From assembly GCF_002999335.1 (NCBI RefSeq), contig NW_020312194.1:1-48110 (forward strand): DNA of 48,110 bases. Reading direction: 5' to 3'. Position numbers and translations under genes: made by a program. The notes under the pieces are model-generated. The model saw only the letters and a program-made list of their open reading frames with translations. It was not told where the DNA came from and ran no database searches. Shown in pieces: positions 1-10,123 of this stretch. How positions within the stretch are numbered: position 1 is the stretch's first letter; each line of letters opens with the position of its first letter. This DNA is from Cyclospora cayetanensis (lineage: Eukaryota; Apicomplexa; Conoidasida; Eucoccidiorida; Eimeriidae).

Positions 1-47
1 AAGGCGAAGAGGGCGTAAGAGAGCGGATGGTGACGGGAGTTTGGAGG

Positions 48-63
48 TGTGCTCTTCCGATCT
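48..63 (+). other. Illumina adapter-like 16-mer (probable artefact)
   Basis: Bases 48-63 read TGTGCTCTTCCGATCT, which is the 3' part of the common Illumina read-2 adapter (seen in the sequence; adapter identity from general knowledge). A GA microsatellite starts directly after it. A 16-base exact match is unlikely by chance in 48 kb, so the first 60 or so bases may be joined to the rest by an untrimmed adapter or a chimeric read. It should not be read as biology. Confidence 0.75.
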
Positions 64-115
64 GAGAGACAGAGAGAGAGAGAGGGAGGGAGGGAGAGAG
101 GGAGAGAGGGAGAGA

Positions 116-210
<95 letters not shown>
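64..210. repeat. GA/GAGG microsatellite
   Basis: An almost pure (GA)n tract with interspersed GGGA units. It yields a meaningless Arg-Glu open frame. It sits next to the adapter-like 16-mer, so its length and placement in the assembly are doubtful. Confidence 0.95.
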
Positions 211-213
<3 letters not shown>

Positions 214-3060
214 TTGTAAGACAGACACAGAGAAAGGTTGTGAGTGCATACACGCATGGACGCGGGAGGGAAGGATAGAGGAAGATTCGCAGCAGGAGCC
301 GCCGTCTAATTGAAGCAAATGCTACGGATGCGTTGCTGCGATTATTGGCACGCCTCTGGGAAGTGCAGCAGCTGCATTAGATCCCTAACCAGCACATGCA
401 GCATGCAAAAAAGACTCACTTCTACAAGACGAAGTGTGAGAGTACAGGGGGCTGGCGTGGGTGTAAGTGCCGCTGAAGATTTGGCAGCAGGCACTACAAG
501 AAAGGAGAAAAAGCGGAAGGGAATGCTCGACGTCAAGGGATACGCTGAAGATCGAATGTAGCTCCATCCGCATGCTGCAGCCGCAGAAGCAGCAGAAGGA
601 GGGGCGAGACTTCACTGTCTAGGGATATATAAAGAAGTTGGGGGGAATGCCGTCGTGCTGCATCGAGGCAAGAAGGCATGCATATATACACATATATATA
701 CACATGTATGTATGCATATATGAATATAGAGCTTAGATAGATAGATATATATGTGCAGGCAGATCCTTCTCTTTCGGCAGCACCACACGTGTCAGCCCGC
801 TTAAGCCCTTCAAAATGCTGCCCTTCCTACTGGATTGAGCTGTCCATTCAACTGCAACACGGAGTCTTCCCGCTGCTGTTGCCGCTGATGAGGCCGCTAC
901 GTCTGCATTCGGCCCCTTCACGCAGTGTATGTACACTACAAACATAAAGCCGTCATCTTCAGCTACTTGGTACTCATGAGGGTCATGGAATTGGGGTTGC
1001 CGCTGCAGGAATGTGTGCTGCTGCTGCGGCTGCTGGCACAAGGCGTCTTGTTCTTTCACGCACTCTACTCGGTGCTGCTCCTGCTGCTTCTGGGGGGCAG
1101 CTGCCTGACGCAGCAGGAGCCTGTCCTCCCGATGTGCATCCATGCTGCTCTCTGGGAAGTCAGAGCACCCCAGGCAGCATTTTGTGCTCTCGGCTACTGC
1201 GGCTGGCGCCGCAGCTGCTAGAGATCTCCTCCCTCTGCGCCGGTGCCTAAAGTGAGCCTGCAGCCATGGATGCTACTTGCTCGCGCTGATGCATGGGAGA
1301 GAGAAGATATTTCTGCTGTACAGACGTCGCAGCAGTACGAGCAGGAGCAGCCGCCGCCGTAATAGGGCCCTACAGGTGCAGCAGTTGGGGGGCTGAGGCG
1401 TGGCTGCGCGAGCCAAAGCATGAAAAAGCTTCAAATTTGCATGTCTTTGAATTCTCTAGTGCTTTTATATTTATCATTGCGCTGGTGGATTGGCCCCCAA
1501 TCCCGCTGGGCGTAGCTCCTACCACAGCAATAACACCAACGACCCTAGTCGGCAGCGGTCTGTGGCGATCCGAAAGATGTGCAAATGATCCTGTCATGGT
1601 TTGTTCATGATCACAAGCCATGAGTGTGTGCAGCTCTGATCCGTAGTTTTCATTTGCAGCTGTCGTTGCTGCGCGTCTACTTGAGCTGCCGCCGCCACTG
1701 CGGGAGCTGCACCAGCCTTATGCAGGGTGCCTGCAGCACGACCCTCCACACTACACTGCTGTTCTAATGGGCGGAATAAGCCTCAGAGTGCTTCTTAATC
1801 CGAAATTAATCAACTTTCTTCCGTGCTTTGCTACTGAGTGGTGGATATTTACATATGTGCGCTGCTGTAAACCATGGCACACGAACATGGTGTTCTTCTT
1901 GATCCTAAATGTGCTTGTACGAGTGGGCACTACGATGCCTACAAGGCGGTAAAAAGGAAGTGCACAGCAGCTTGCTTTAACAGCAGCTTCATGTTACTAT
2001 CATCGCCAGCGCACACAATTCCTAGTTAAATAAGAAGCCCTCTTGGCAGCAGCTACACGATATTTAATCGAGGCAAATATTAAGCTGCACGCACACACAC
2101 GTAGACAGGGAGAAACTAGAAAGATATAAAGCAGTGGACGAACGAAGCAGAAGGGAGTGTACTACTGCGCGGGGTGCCTCGCAGCCTTATTAACGATGCA
2201 GCACCGAAGCCAAGTACACTGTTGTGTTGTGCATTTTGCGTTTGCGCAAACATACCACCGTTTTGCATTGCACTGCCGATACCTTATGGTAGAAAGGCTC
2301 CTATATAACGGCACGTGCAGCAAGCCACTAAGATCATGGTTTCAAGTATGGCGCACCCAGGCTAATGGTACCAGCGCACTCCACATTTCATGTTTCATGG
2401 AATGTGGAGTGCTCTAGTGGGCAAAATACGGCCTCTGGCTGATGAAGCAACTGCGCGAAAAAGTCAATGTCTGTCCAACTAAAGTAGGTTAAAGGGGCCG
2501 CATACCTTGGCGCGCTCGCAGCAGTCCGCTGCATCTGCAAAAACGGTGTTGGCAGACTTAGCCGCTGCCATTTGTTGTATCGACCCCTAGCCAAGCATTA
2601 ATCTGCGTTCAAATACTCCAATCTCTCTTCACTTTTGCTCAAACAGGCAAGTGCGCGCAATGTAGCCATAGCTGCAGCATTGGCCGTCTTGGTAGCTGTG
2701 ACGCTACCTCTAAGTTATCCCTCCGGAAGCGCTGAGCTCCAGAATCAATGCACATGGAATAAAACGAGAATAAGCGCTCTCCCAAAAGGATAACCTTCTT
2801 TCCCTGCCCGTGCTTTCAGGGCTTTTGAAATGAAAGAAGAGGGGTAGCCGGCGGCAGCCTTTTTGAGCACTTCAAGCATAAGCAGCTGGATGCACGTGGC
2901 ATCTAGCGAACACCCGCACGGCATTTCGCCTTCTTGCGTCGAGCTGAACCTACTAGGCAATTAATACTGTAAACAATATGGGAATTCAGTGATCCAATTC
3001 TTAATTGAGTCTTATTTAATATAAGTAGTGCACAAGAAAGCGTTGAAGTGTCAGCTAAGC
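211..3060. other. No confident gene
   Basis: About 2.8 kb with no exon chain I can defend. On the minus strand 733-1143 is an open frame of about 136 codons with a Gln-rich N-terminal half; its composition resembles coccidian coding exons, but no domain, partner exon or convincing splice signals were found. A short ATATAC/TATG-rich tract lies at about 675-755. Everything else reads as non-coding. Confidence 0.5.
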
Positions 3061-5120
3061 CCGCTACCCTTGCAGCACTTGCTCGTGCTTCTCCTGCCTC
3101 GTGGTGTCGAATGATGCCCTTTTCGTTCTCAGCTTCTCTTCCATCTTCCCAGCCAATCCGAGCGTTGCTTCGACCATTATGTTGCCACTCCGCGCCAATG
3201 TTACAGCTTGTTTAGCCGCCGCTGTTCTTCCGGGCTGCAAGTACACTCCCGCTGTTGACGCGGTAGATAGTGTAAAACCTCTTTCCCAGGAAATCTCTCC
3301 AGTGCTGCGGATATGCGCCCACATCCATCATGCCTCGCCTCGCCGCCTTCACCTGAGCCAACCGGCTTCCTCAATTCTACACTATCACTCTGCCCCACTA
3401 GGTCATTTTTCTTTTAAAAAGTTCTCAATTAAAGACATGAGGGCAGTCGCTACACCCTTCTTGCAGGGTAAAATTTACCCTTTAAGAAAGTTTGTGAGAA
3501 GCTAACTGGTTCTTATGTTAATAGTTTATAGTTTTAATTGCTATCATATATAATCCCATACGCTGTGTTCACCGATCAGACGGTGTATTGAACTTGGTGA
3601 CTTACCGACAAGCTTTAGTGTAGTCGCTAAGATCTGCGCTCTTTCCTCTTTTACAAGGCTCTTTGTCTCCTCTGCGGTGAGCATCATCGCTCGTCTCGTC
3701 TGCCATCTGTGCACTTGATGCTGCTTTTCCTCTTGGTATGCCTGGTCCTTCCGATGCATCTGCTGCTAAGAGCGACGCTTCTGCCATTTCACATGCAGCT
3801 TCGTATAGGCCCTCCCGATTCAGCAAGCGTCACTTACCCCTCAGCTCCGGATCAGATTGCTGCCTTTGATCGTTATCCTAGTCAGAAGCCTCGTGTTAGT
3901 CTTTTCTTCATGGCATCTTCCTGTTTCTGGCATCGTGCAGGCGATGCAGCCATGTCCACTACCTCACATAATTCTGATGCAGCTGGTTTAGAGCGGCAGC
4001 GGCTTTTGATCTGGCAATTAGCGAGCTGATGAACGGGCCAGACGCCGCTATACCCTCAGTCAGCAGCGCGGTGGCTGCCGCTGCTTCCAGCGGCAAGACT
4101 AAGGCAGCCACTATCAAGAACAGTTTTATCAGCGCTTCCTTTCCTCGTATGGGCGGCAGCTCGCTCATTTCAATCGCTTCCTGAAGGTTCTTTGTCTTCG
4201 CCTCTAGCGGCCGCCGTTGTTCCAGCCTCAGGTATATCTCCTTACATGGAAGCGTGTATTCTTCCCCGATGGAAGCATTCAAGTTATAAAATCCGGAGAT
4301 AAAGAGGAACCTGGCGGATGCCACGATGAATTAATACAAGTCAATTTGTGGTAGAACTGCCACATCGCCCTGCCACCGAGCAAGCACTTCAGTGGATTCC
4401 GTATTTAAATTTGGATCAAATGCAACAGAAGGGTCGGGATGCGTATAGGTGCACATGAAGAGAAGCAGGATTAGTGCAATCACCAGAGACTTCGACTCTG
4501 GGTGCTGGAAAATCTCGCGAGAGCCATGCTCTCGAAGAGGCAACAGACGCATCCTAAGCTTTCTTCGTGATGATTTAAAAATCAAGAATGCGCCCACTTT
4601 GGTCGCAGCGCTGCCTTTTGTGCCCTTTACGCGAAAATCCTGGCACGTCCTCACGTGCTGACGGTCTCTTGCCCATCATCAGCATCGATTCACGGACGTT
4701 CGCCGGCTTCTGCACTTCAGTTTTTCCTGAATCACCCAGAAGGTCTTCTTCCGTGTCTCCAGGCAACGAGCCAGTCGAACTGGAAGATATCACAAAGTCG
4801 CCTGGGCCTTTCATCGTTGACAGTTCAAGGCGGTCGTGCTTTTGTGCTTTCTCCAGGCTTGCACCGGCGTGTGCCCCCACGCGATGATGCAGTCTTCCAT
4901 TGTTGCACTCCCTGCCTCTCCGAAGGTAGGAGATAGGGGTCTCTTCGTGGGTGTGAGACGGCTGTAGCTGTTCCTCCTTGTGTACAGCGTCATCCAGCAC
5001 ATTTAACATGAGCGGTTGGTCGGCCCTGGAAGCGTCACTTGTGGAAGCTGCTAGTGCCACCTTAGGAAAACATTTGGGAACCAGCAACAATGCAGCCGTT
5101 GCTAAGAGGAGAACCGCATA
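3060..5120 (-). CDS. Possible spliced gene, membrane-anchored or secreted protein, unresolved
   Basis: Several minus-strand open segments lie close together. At about 5118-4575 an open segment with no ATG at its head has a strong hydrophobic stretch (near AVLLLATAALLLVPK) followed by a polar, acidic-to-basic region. At about 4654-4331 another hydrophobic stretch (SLVIALILLLFMC) is followed by a polar tail ending at a stop. At about 4190-3960 there is a third hydrophobic, Ala-rich segment. At 3830-3604 and 3260-3064 are charged, helical-looking segments; the former ends at a good donor (CG^GTAAGT). This pattern suits exons of a secreted or membrane protein, or two adjacent genes, but phases could not be joined with confidence. 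No family is recognised. Boundaries are the span of the open segments, not a gene model. Confidence 0.3.
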
Positions 5121-6111
5121 ATGGATCCCCGTAAACCGGGAGGCCCCAACGGCTCTGCCTATTGGTTAAACCGAGTAGAGGGATTGGCGACTGGCAGTGT
5201 AAAGCTCTACAACTTAGCTCAAGAACTAGAGTTGCAACACGTTCAGCAGCTCAGAAATACGGCAAGTAGCGAGTTTCGGTGCGGCTATAGGGCCATGTGG
5301 GTGGTATGTGGACGCCTGAGCAAATTGCTCAAGTAGGACATGGACAAGTAAATGACGATTCTCTACCCGGGCGGAGGCCTTTTTATTATCTTGGTACTGC
5401 GCTAGCGCTCAGAGTTCTCGTTTCATGACCCTTGTACTTAATGCATACCGCAGCAGCATGCAGTCCCTTCTGCCCGTGGGGAGCCCAGTGGATAAGGGCA
5501 ATCTGATACACTGCAGCGAATTTACCGCCTATCTACTGCAAAATCCTCTCCCTAGGCCAGGAAACATTGAATAAGAGGCAAAAGTTATTGTTTTCGGATG
5601 AAGTCGGGCGCAGACAAATGCCTTTGCCTTTACGACGAAGGAGTTTGAGACTGTGCGCTCGGTTACCGGCGATTCAGGTTGCTGCATCGATAGACCTGCC
5701 ACCTTTATTGGCTTTCTGTAGTACTTGTCCTCAGCAAAAATACAATTTATAGCAGTATACGTACATTTTAACACCAAAAATAGATAGGATACCTGAGGTA
5801 GAACAATGATTTCAGGGTCAGGACAGCCGACTTGTCAGAGGGGCCCCAAGCGGCCGTTCATTGCAAGTAGGTGAAAATTGAAGAAAAGTAAAGATTCTTC
5901 ATGCTTCAAAAGTTGGAAAAGCGCATAGAGTGTATCTGAAATGGTTGAAAGGCAAAGCGAAGAAGCTTTGCCGTCCTTCTTGCTCCTCCTACTGCAGCCT
6001 ACTCTAAGTCGGCCAGGATACTTGTAGCAGTACGCCAAACATCTCACGCCTCTCGTGCCGCTATTCTGTCTTGATGCATCTTAAGTTAAATGTTGTCAGA
6101 GCGGATATCGT
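5121..6111. other. No gene seen
   Basis: About 1 kb with only short open frames on both strands and no recognisable motif, splice chain or repeat. Confidence 0.5.
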
Positions 6112-6160
6112 CTACCCATCACCTCTCACGGTGGTTGTTACCGTGAGAGGTGATGTGTAG
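6112..6160. repeat. Strong hairpin (inverted repeat, 16-bp perfect arms)
   Basis: Left arm 6117-6132 (CATCACCTCTCACGGT) and right arm 6140-6155 are exact reverse complements around a 7-base loop (GGTTGTT). With one mismatch the arms extend outward to 6112 and 6160. The hairpin is directly upstream of a stretch with LTR-like signals, so it may be an element end or a structured regulatory site. It is not followed by a T-run and does not look like a terminator. Confidence 0.85.
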
Positions 6161-6370
6161 AAGTCTGCGGAGGATGCGGATACCTCCAGATTCACGTACT
6201 GCCCTCGGGCACACAGTCTCTGGAGAACTTCCCTCTGCAAAACCTCTATAAAAGACACCGTCAGCGCGACACTCAATAAATGCTCTCAATCGTCATGCGA
6301 TAAGAGCCCTCAACTGCGTCCCCTCCGTTAGCTCACCACCGACCCGTGTTTCGGAATAGGAGACTGAGAC
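6156..6370 (+). mobile_element. LTR-like stretch (candidate solo LTR)
   Basis: Downstream of the hairpin there is a TATA box-like CTATAAAAG (about 6246-6254) and, roughly 25 bases later, an AATAAA signal (6275-6280), an order and spacing typical of compact LTRs. The stretch lies about 0.8 kb upstream of a Ty3/gypsy integrase remnant in the same orientation. No matching second LTR, target-site duplication or primer-binding site was found, so the call is tentative; it could equally be a cryptic promoter. Confidence 0.25.
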
Positions 6371-7167
6371 AGACGGCTCAAGTCCAAGGACATTGCTGCA
6401 TCCGGTTAGGTATAACTAAGAAGGCCGCACATTTTAAAGCAGCATATAGCGCACAGGCAAACAGTATTCCCTGTTTAGCGTCAAGGTAAGTTGACTCGGC
6501 AACAAATAGCATGCATCTACGGGACGAAGCGATACTTTTGCACTCTGTGCTACACTGGTTGTACTGATGTAGGAATTGCAAAAGCATTGACTCCTATTAG
6601 GGTTGGTTTTCTGTAAACTTAAAAAATTTGCGGTGTAGCTTTAGCTCAACACGAGAGTAATTTAGGCTATGTGCCTGTGCACTGCTGGCCGGTATGCGCG
6701 GCCACATGTGAATGATTGGAGTGCTCAGAGAGCACATCGACTCTTATAAAACATACGACTCTTTTCTTATTTTCTACCTCATGCGAAATTCCCGAGAAAT
6801 AAGGACAATAAGGGGAGGAGGGACGGAGCTCCTTCGGAAGGACACTTTGCAACTTTCAATTACTTTTTGTCTTGGGATTGCCGATAAGAGTGGGTCTTCG
6901 TAGGGATACCCTTAGCTACAGTAGACTGAGCAACATTTCAACGCTCTCTGGTGCACAAGTCATATTCAGCGACGAGTTAGTCACGAACAGACTACGTGGT
7001 GTGCTTGCAAGCATATTTCATTTATTGTAGAGTCGAGAAAGCTTGATCCAAGAAAACGTCATGCTGTGTGTATGCACGCTAAAGGCTATGTTCAAGCAGG
7101 TGTAAGTGCTCGGAGTGCTTACAGAGTGCAGCTACGCGCACTAAAGCCGCAACGTCTTCCTTAAAAT
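6371..7167. other. No gene seen
   Basis: About 0.8 kb between the LTR-like stretch and the integrase fragment. Only short open frames occur. It could be internal sequence of the same decayed element, but no gag, protease or reverse-transcriptase motif could be read. Confidence 0.4.
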
Positions 7168-7806
7168 GCGGCATTTTGCAAGGCCCTTAGCGGCCTGAAA
7201 GACTTTGGACTGATCTCACTGTAGACTTGATTGGTGGCACCCTGGAGGCCAGGGGTCAAGAAAGCGTCTACGTCGTTCTCGGCAGACTCAAGAAAATATG
7301 CATATTTAATCCCTTGCTTCAGCTCTACCCCGGCTCAGGAAGTCGCTCAATCATGCTATAGTCGTAAGCGAAAGATACACATACGGATTTCTCCACGAAT
7401 ATAAATACAATGGGATCCAAAACATTTTACTGCGTTTGGGCAGGTCTTTCTGACCCGCCTATAGATTGGCCATAGTATGGCGACTGCAAACCACTCCCAG
7501 GCAGATTGCCAGACAGATTGCACAACCGCAGTACTTGCGAGTCGAGGAGCACGAACAGCCAGATTCGTGTTTGGTTTTTTCTTTGGCAGAATGGGCCTGT
7601 AGTTACACACACTCATGTACTTGTTTCTGTTTCGCAGCGCTGGTCTACACTTAGGAATTCCTGGTCGATTGGGCCTGGAATTGATATTCTCAGTTCATCA
7701 GCCACCTTTGGCGGTGAAATATCCGGTGAACAGCTGGAAGCGCACGGGAATGTGCGCGCACAACTCAATAAGGACGAGTATGGAGCTATCATCAGTGGTG
7801 GTCGGA
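7168..7806 (+). pseudogene. Decayed Ty3/gypsy integrase fragment, copy 1
   Basis: Conceptual translation from about 7192 gives PERLWTDLTVDLIGG and then ESVYVVLGRLKK, the start of an integrase catalytic core (in intact elements roughly D-F-I-G ... D-A/S-I-L-V-V-V-D-R-L-T-K). Further on, a HSQAD.QTD segment matches the HPQTDGQTER motif and, in another frame, QYLRVEEHEQPDS followed by LAEWA matches the region after it. A frameshift separates these two. The 3' part reads FSVHQPPLAV, typical of the end of such integrases. The 639-base block is nearly identical to 27000-27638. It is inactive: stops and a frameshift are visible. Integration of retroelement cDNA was the ancestral role. Confidence 0.75.
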
Positions 7807-9779
7807 TGATGTGTCAAGCATGGTGAGTGAGTGCTAATGGATCGGCATTTCTATAAGATGCATCAAGTGTTGAAACCGGACTAATAAGTTTGTAGCTAGG
7901 TGGCTAGAACATTTCACAGTCCTCCTACGAACCAGCTTTGTTCCTTGCTGCTGCAATTTCCTCGAAAGTCGGAGGTACCACACACCGAAGACAATTGACT
8001 TCTAAAGCACCTTCGAGGCTCTTCGACAATATTTCCTAAAAAAAGGTGACATGTGTAAAGACGGAAGAGCAACATAAAGCAGTCAAAGTGCACGCCTATA
8101 GGACAACTGCGGTGAAGGACACAATAGACAGAGCGTCTAGTGAAGTGGGGTGGGGAACGCCATCCGCTGTGGTTAATGGAAGACGAGTTGCGGCCTTGTT
8201 GCCGGCGAGACAACTTGCGGCTTTTTTAGGCAAGACGTTAGTCGCCATGGACAGCGTTGGTTGCTTGTCAGGGTATCTGTCGTCCCTCAGTGCACGCTTT
8301 GCCTGACTTGAGTACATTCATCTGTCGGTATTGTTTAAAAAATATCTCGGTTAGTACCGCTACGGGGTATTCTACAACCACGTGTATGCGCAGGCTCTTC
8401 AGACATGCTGTCCATACATTGTTCCTTCGATGTCTTCCGTGCCTTAGAACTCAGCAATATCCCATGCAAGAGTTGTATTTGCATGCAGAGATCGCTCTCA
8501 TAAACATGAAGGCACTGTTGAGTAAATGTGTATTTCATTCCCTAACCCATTTACTAGTTTTCTCTTTTCGCGTAGCATGGAGCAAGCACATTCAAGCACT
8601 CACTTCGGCAATGACGAGGTTTTAAGGCCCTGCCGTAGTGTTGGCTTGGTCCCTCGTTTGTTACCGGTGAGACTGCGTTTCATTCTTTTGGACAATCTCA
8701 CTTCAACGGTTGATGCCTACCGCTGCCTATATTATTTGCACTGCTATCACTTGTTTCCCTTCCTGATGAATGGCAATACGGCGGAAGCTCTTACGCTGTG
8801 CTGCATGCAGCCTAACTCGACGAACAGGTAAGGAGTTCGAGGTCGAATGATTTGACGTTGGGGGGAGGGGGGCGTGGACGGGGGAAGGCATGGCTGGCCT
8901 AGCTACACTCGAACACTGCCTGCTACACTAGTCATAGTTATTCAAGAACCAGTGAGGAATTGACTAACTGATGTACATATCTATAGCTCTGAATTGCATA
9001 GCACTGTTAGCTCGATACTAGTAGACGAAACTCTGTGCGATGCTCCGTGTAAATGCACAGGGTACTCGTAGGGTGCTGCTGCTACGCGCAGCTTAGCTAT
9101 AGCTATCCGCTTAAGGGACGCTACCAGTGGAAAGTGGGCTTTTCAAAGCACTCCCAGTCAAATTTGTATTTCATCTGGAGTTAAGTATCTCCCGGGGAGA
9201 TCTTCGCCGGAGCGTAGCTTGCCCCTCTCCTAGAAATTACATCTCCAGGTTCCAGCTTAAGTCAAAAAGGGCTGGACACAGGATGCGTAAGTAATGTTGC
9301 TGCACTTTCTGCGGCTTCGAAGCATTCATTCGCACACCCGTGCCCTCACAGTCTCCCAGTGTATACACACGCGAACTCCTTCGTATTGCAATTGCACATA
9401 GTTTGCATGCTCTACCTAGTGCACATCAGATCTAAATATAAAAGTTGACTGCTAAGCTTATCAGCAAATATAACCAGTGCGGGAGCAAAGTGCCTAAGTG
9501 GAGCTTTTGGCCGACCTTAAAGCTAGCAACTCAGAAGGCGACGCTATGAGCGTGCATGTAAGGTGTTCGGGTGGGGGTTCTAGAGTGCGAGACTTTGCAG
9601 AGTACGGGTATACATACACACATTGACACAGCCAAACAAACGATTCAATGTGGATCTGGTCTTCCCCAAGGAATACCTCTGTGATGCGCTTCACGACAGA
9701 ACGCGCCCGTACATGCACTTGCATCCCACACCAAAGGCTAAGGCACTCAGTACAGGGCGAGAAGAAAACAATTAAGGAT
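7807..9779. other. No confident gene
   Basis: About 2 kb of non-coding or unrecognised sequence. Open frames up to 120 codons occur (for example + 8257-8625) but have no domain and poor composition. Confidence 0.5.
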
Positions 9780-9798
9780 ATGAAAGTGTAAGATCGAC

Positions 9799-9911
9799 GT
9801 GTGCGTTTATTTCGGGTGTGTCTAGACAGCCGACAGTGTATCGGGGCTGTGGCGCAAACAGCCCCGATACACCGTCGGCTGTCGAGATACACTCGAAAGA
9901 AAACGCACACA
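9799..9911. repeat. Long inverted repeat 5' of the HA-repeat gene
   Basis: Left core arm 9825-9850 (starting GACAGCCGAC) and right core arm 9858-9883 (ending GTCGGCTGTC) are reverse complements at 25 of 26 positions, around a 7-base loop. Outer arms continue, with more mismatches, from GTGTGCGTTT (from 9799) to AAACGCACAC (to about 9911); weak pairing may extend to about 9780 and 9935. It lies 0.2 kb before the next gene's start, so in RNA it would form a very stable stem in the 5' leader or promoter. It could be a foldback or MITE-like insertion. Nothing marks its ends as transposase sites. Confidence 0.85.
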
Positions 9912-10123
9912 CGCCAACCGTATACTTTTGCATCTTCCGATCGAAGGATCAGTGGATTTTGGGGAGATTTCATCATCAGTGTTTCTTTGCAAACCAGGGG
10001 GCAGCACGCAGGGGGCCAAGGGCCCCCCCATCGACGAAAGACAAGGCCAAACCAATGACTGGGCAAGGGCAGCAGAGCAGGCACCAACAAAGCCAATTTG
10101 CGCAGAAGCCGTTGCCACAGCTG

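Noticed and set aside
41..313. Arg-Glu-rich open frame on the + strand
   Set aside because: It is the translation of the GA microsatellite next to an adapter remnant.
9494..10096. 200-codon minus-strand open frame over the inverted repeat
   Set aside because: The palindrome gives similar peptides on both strands; there is no domain and it overlaps the 5' region of a better supported gene.
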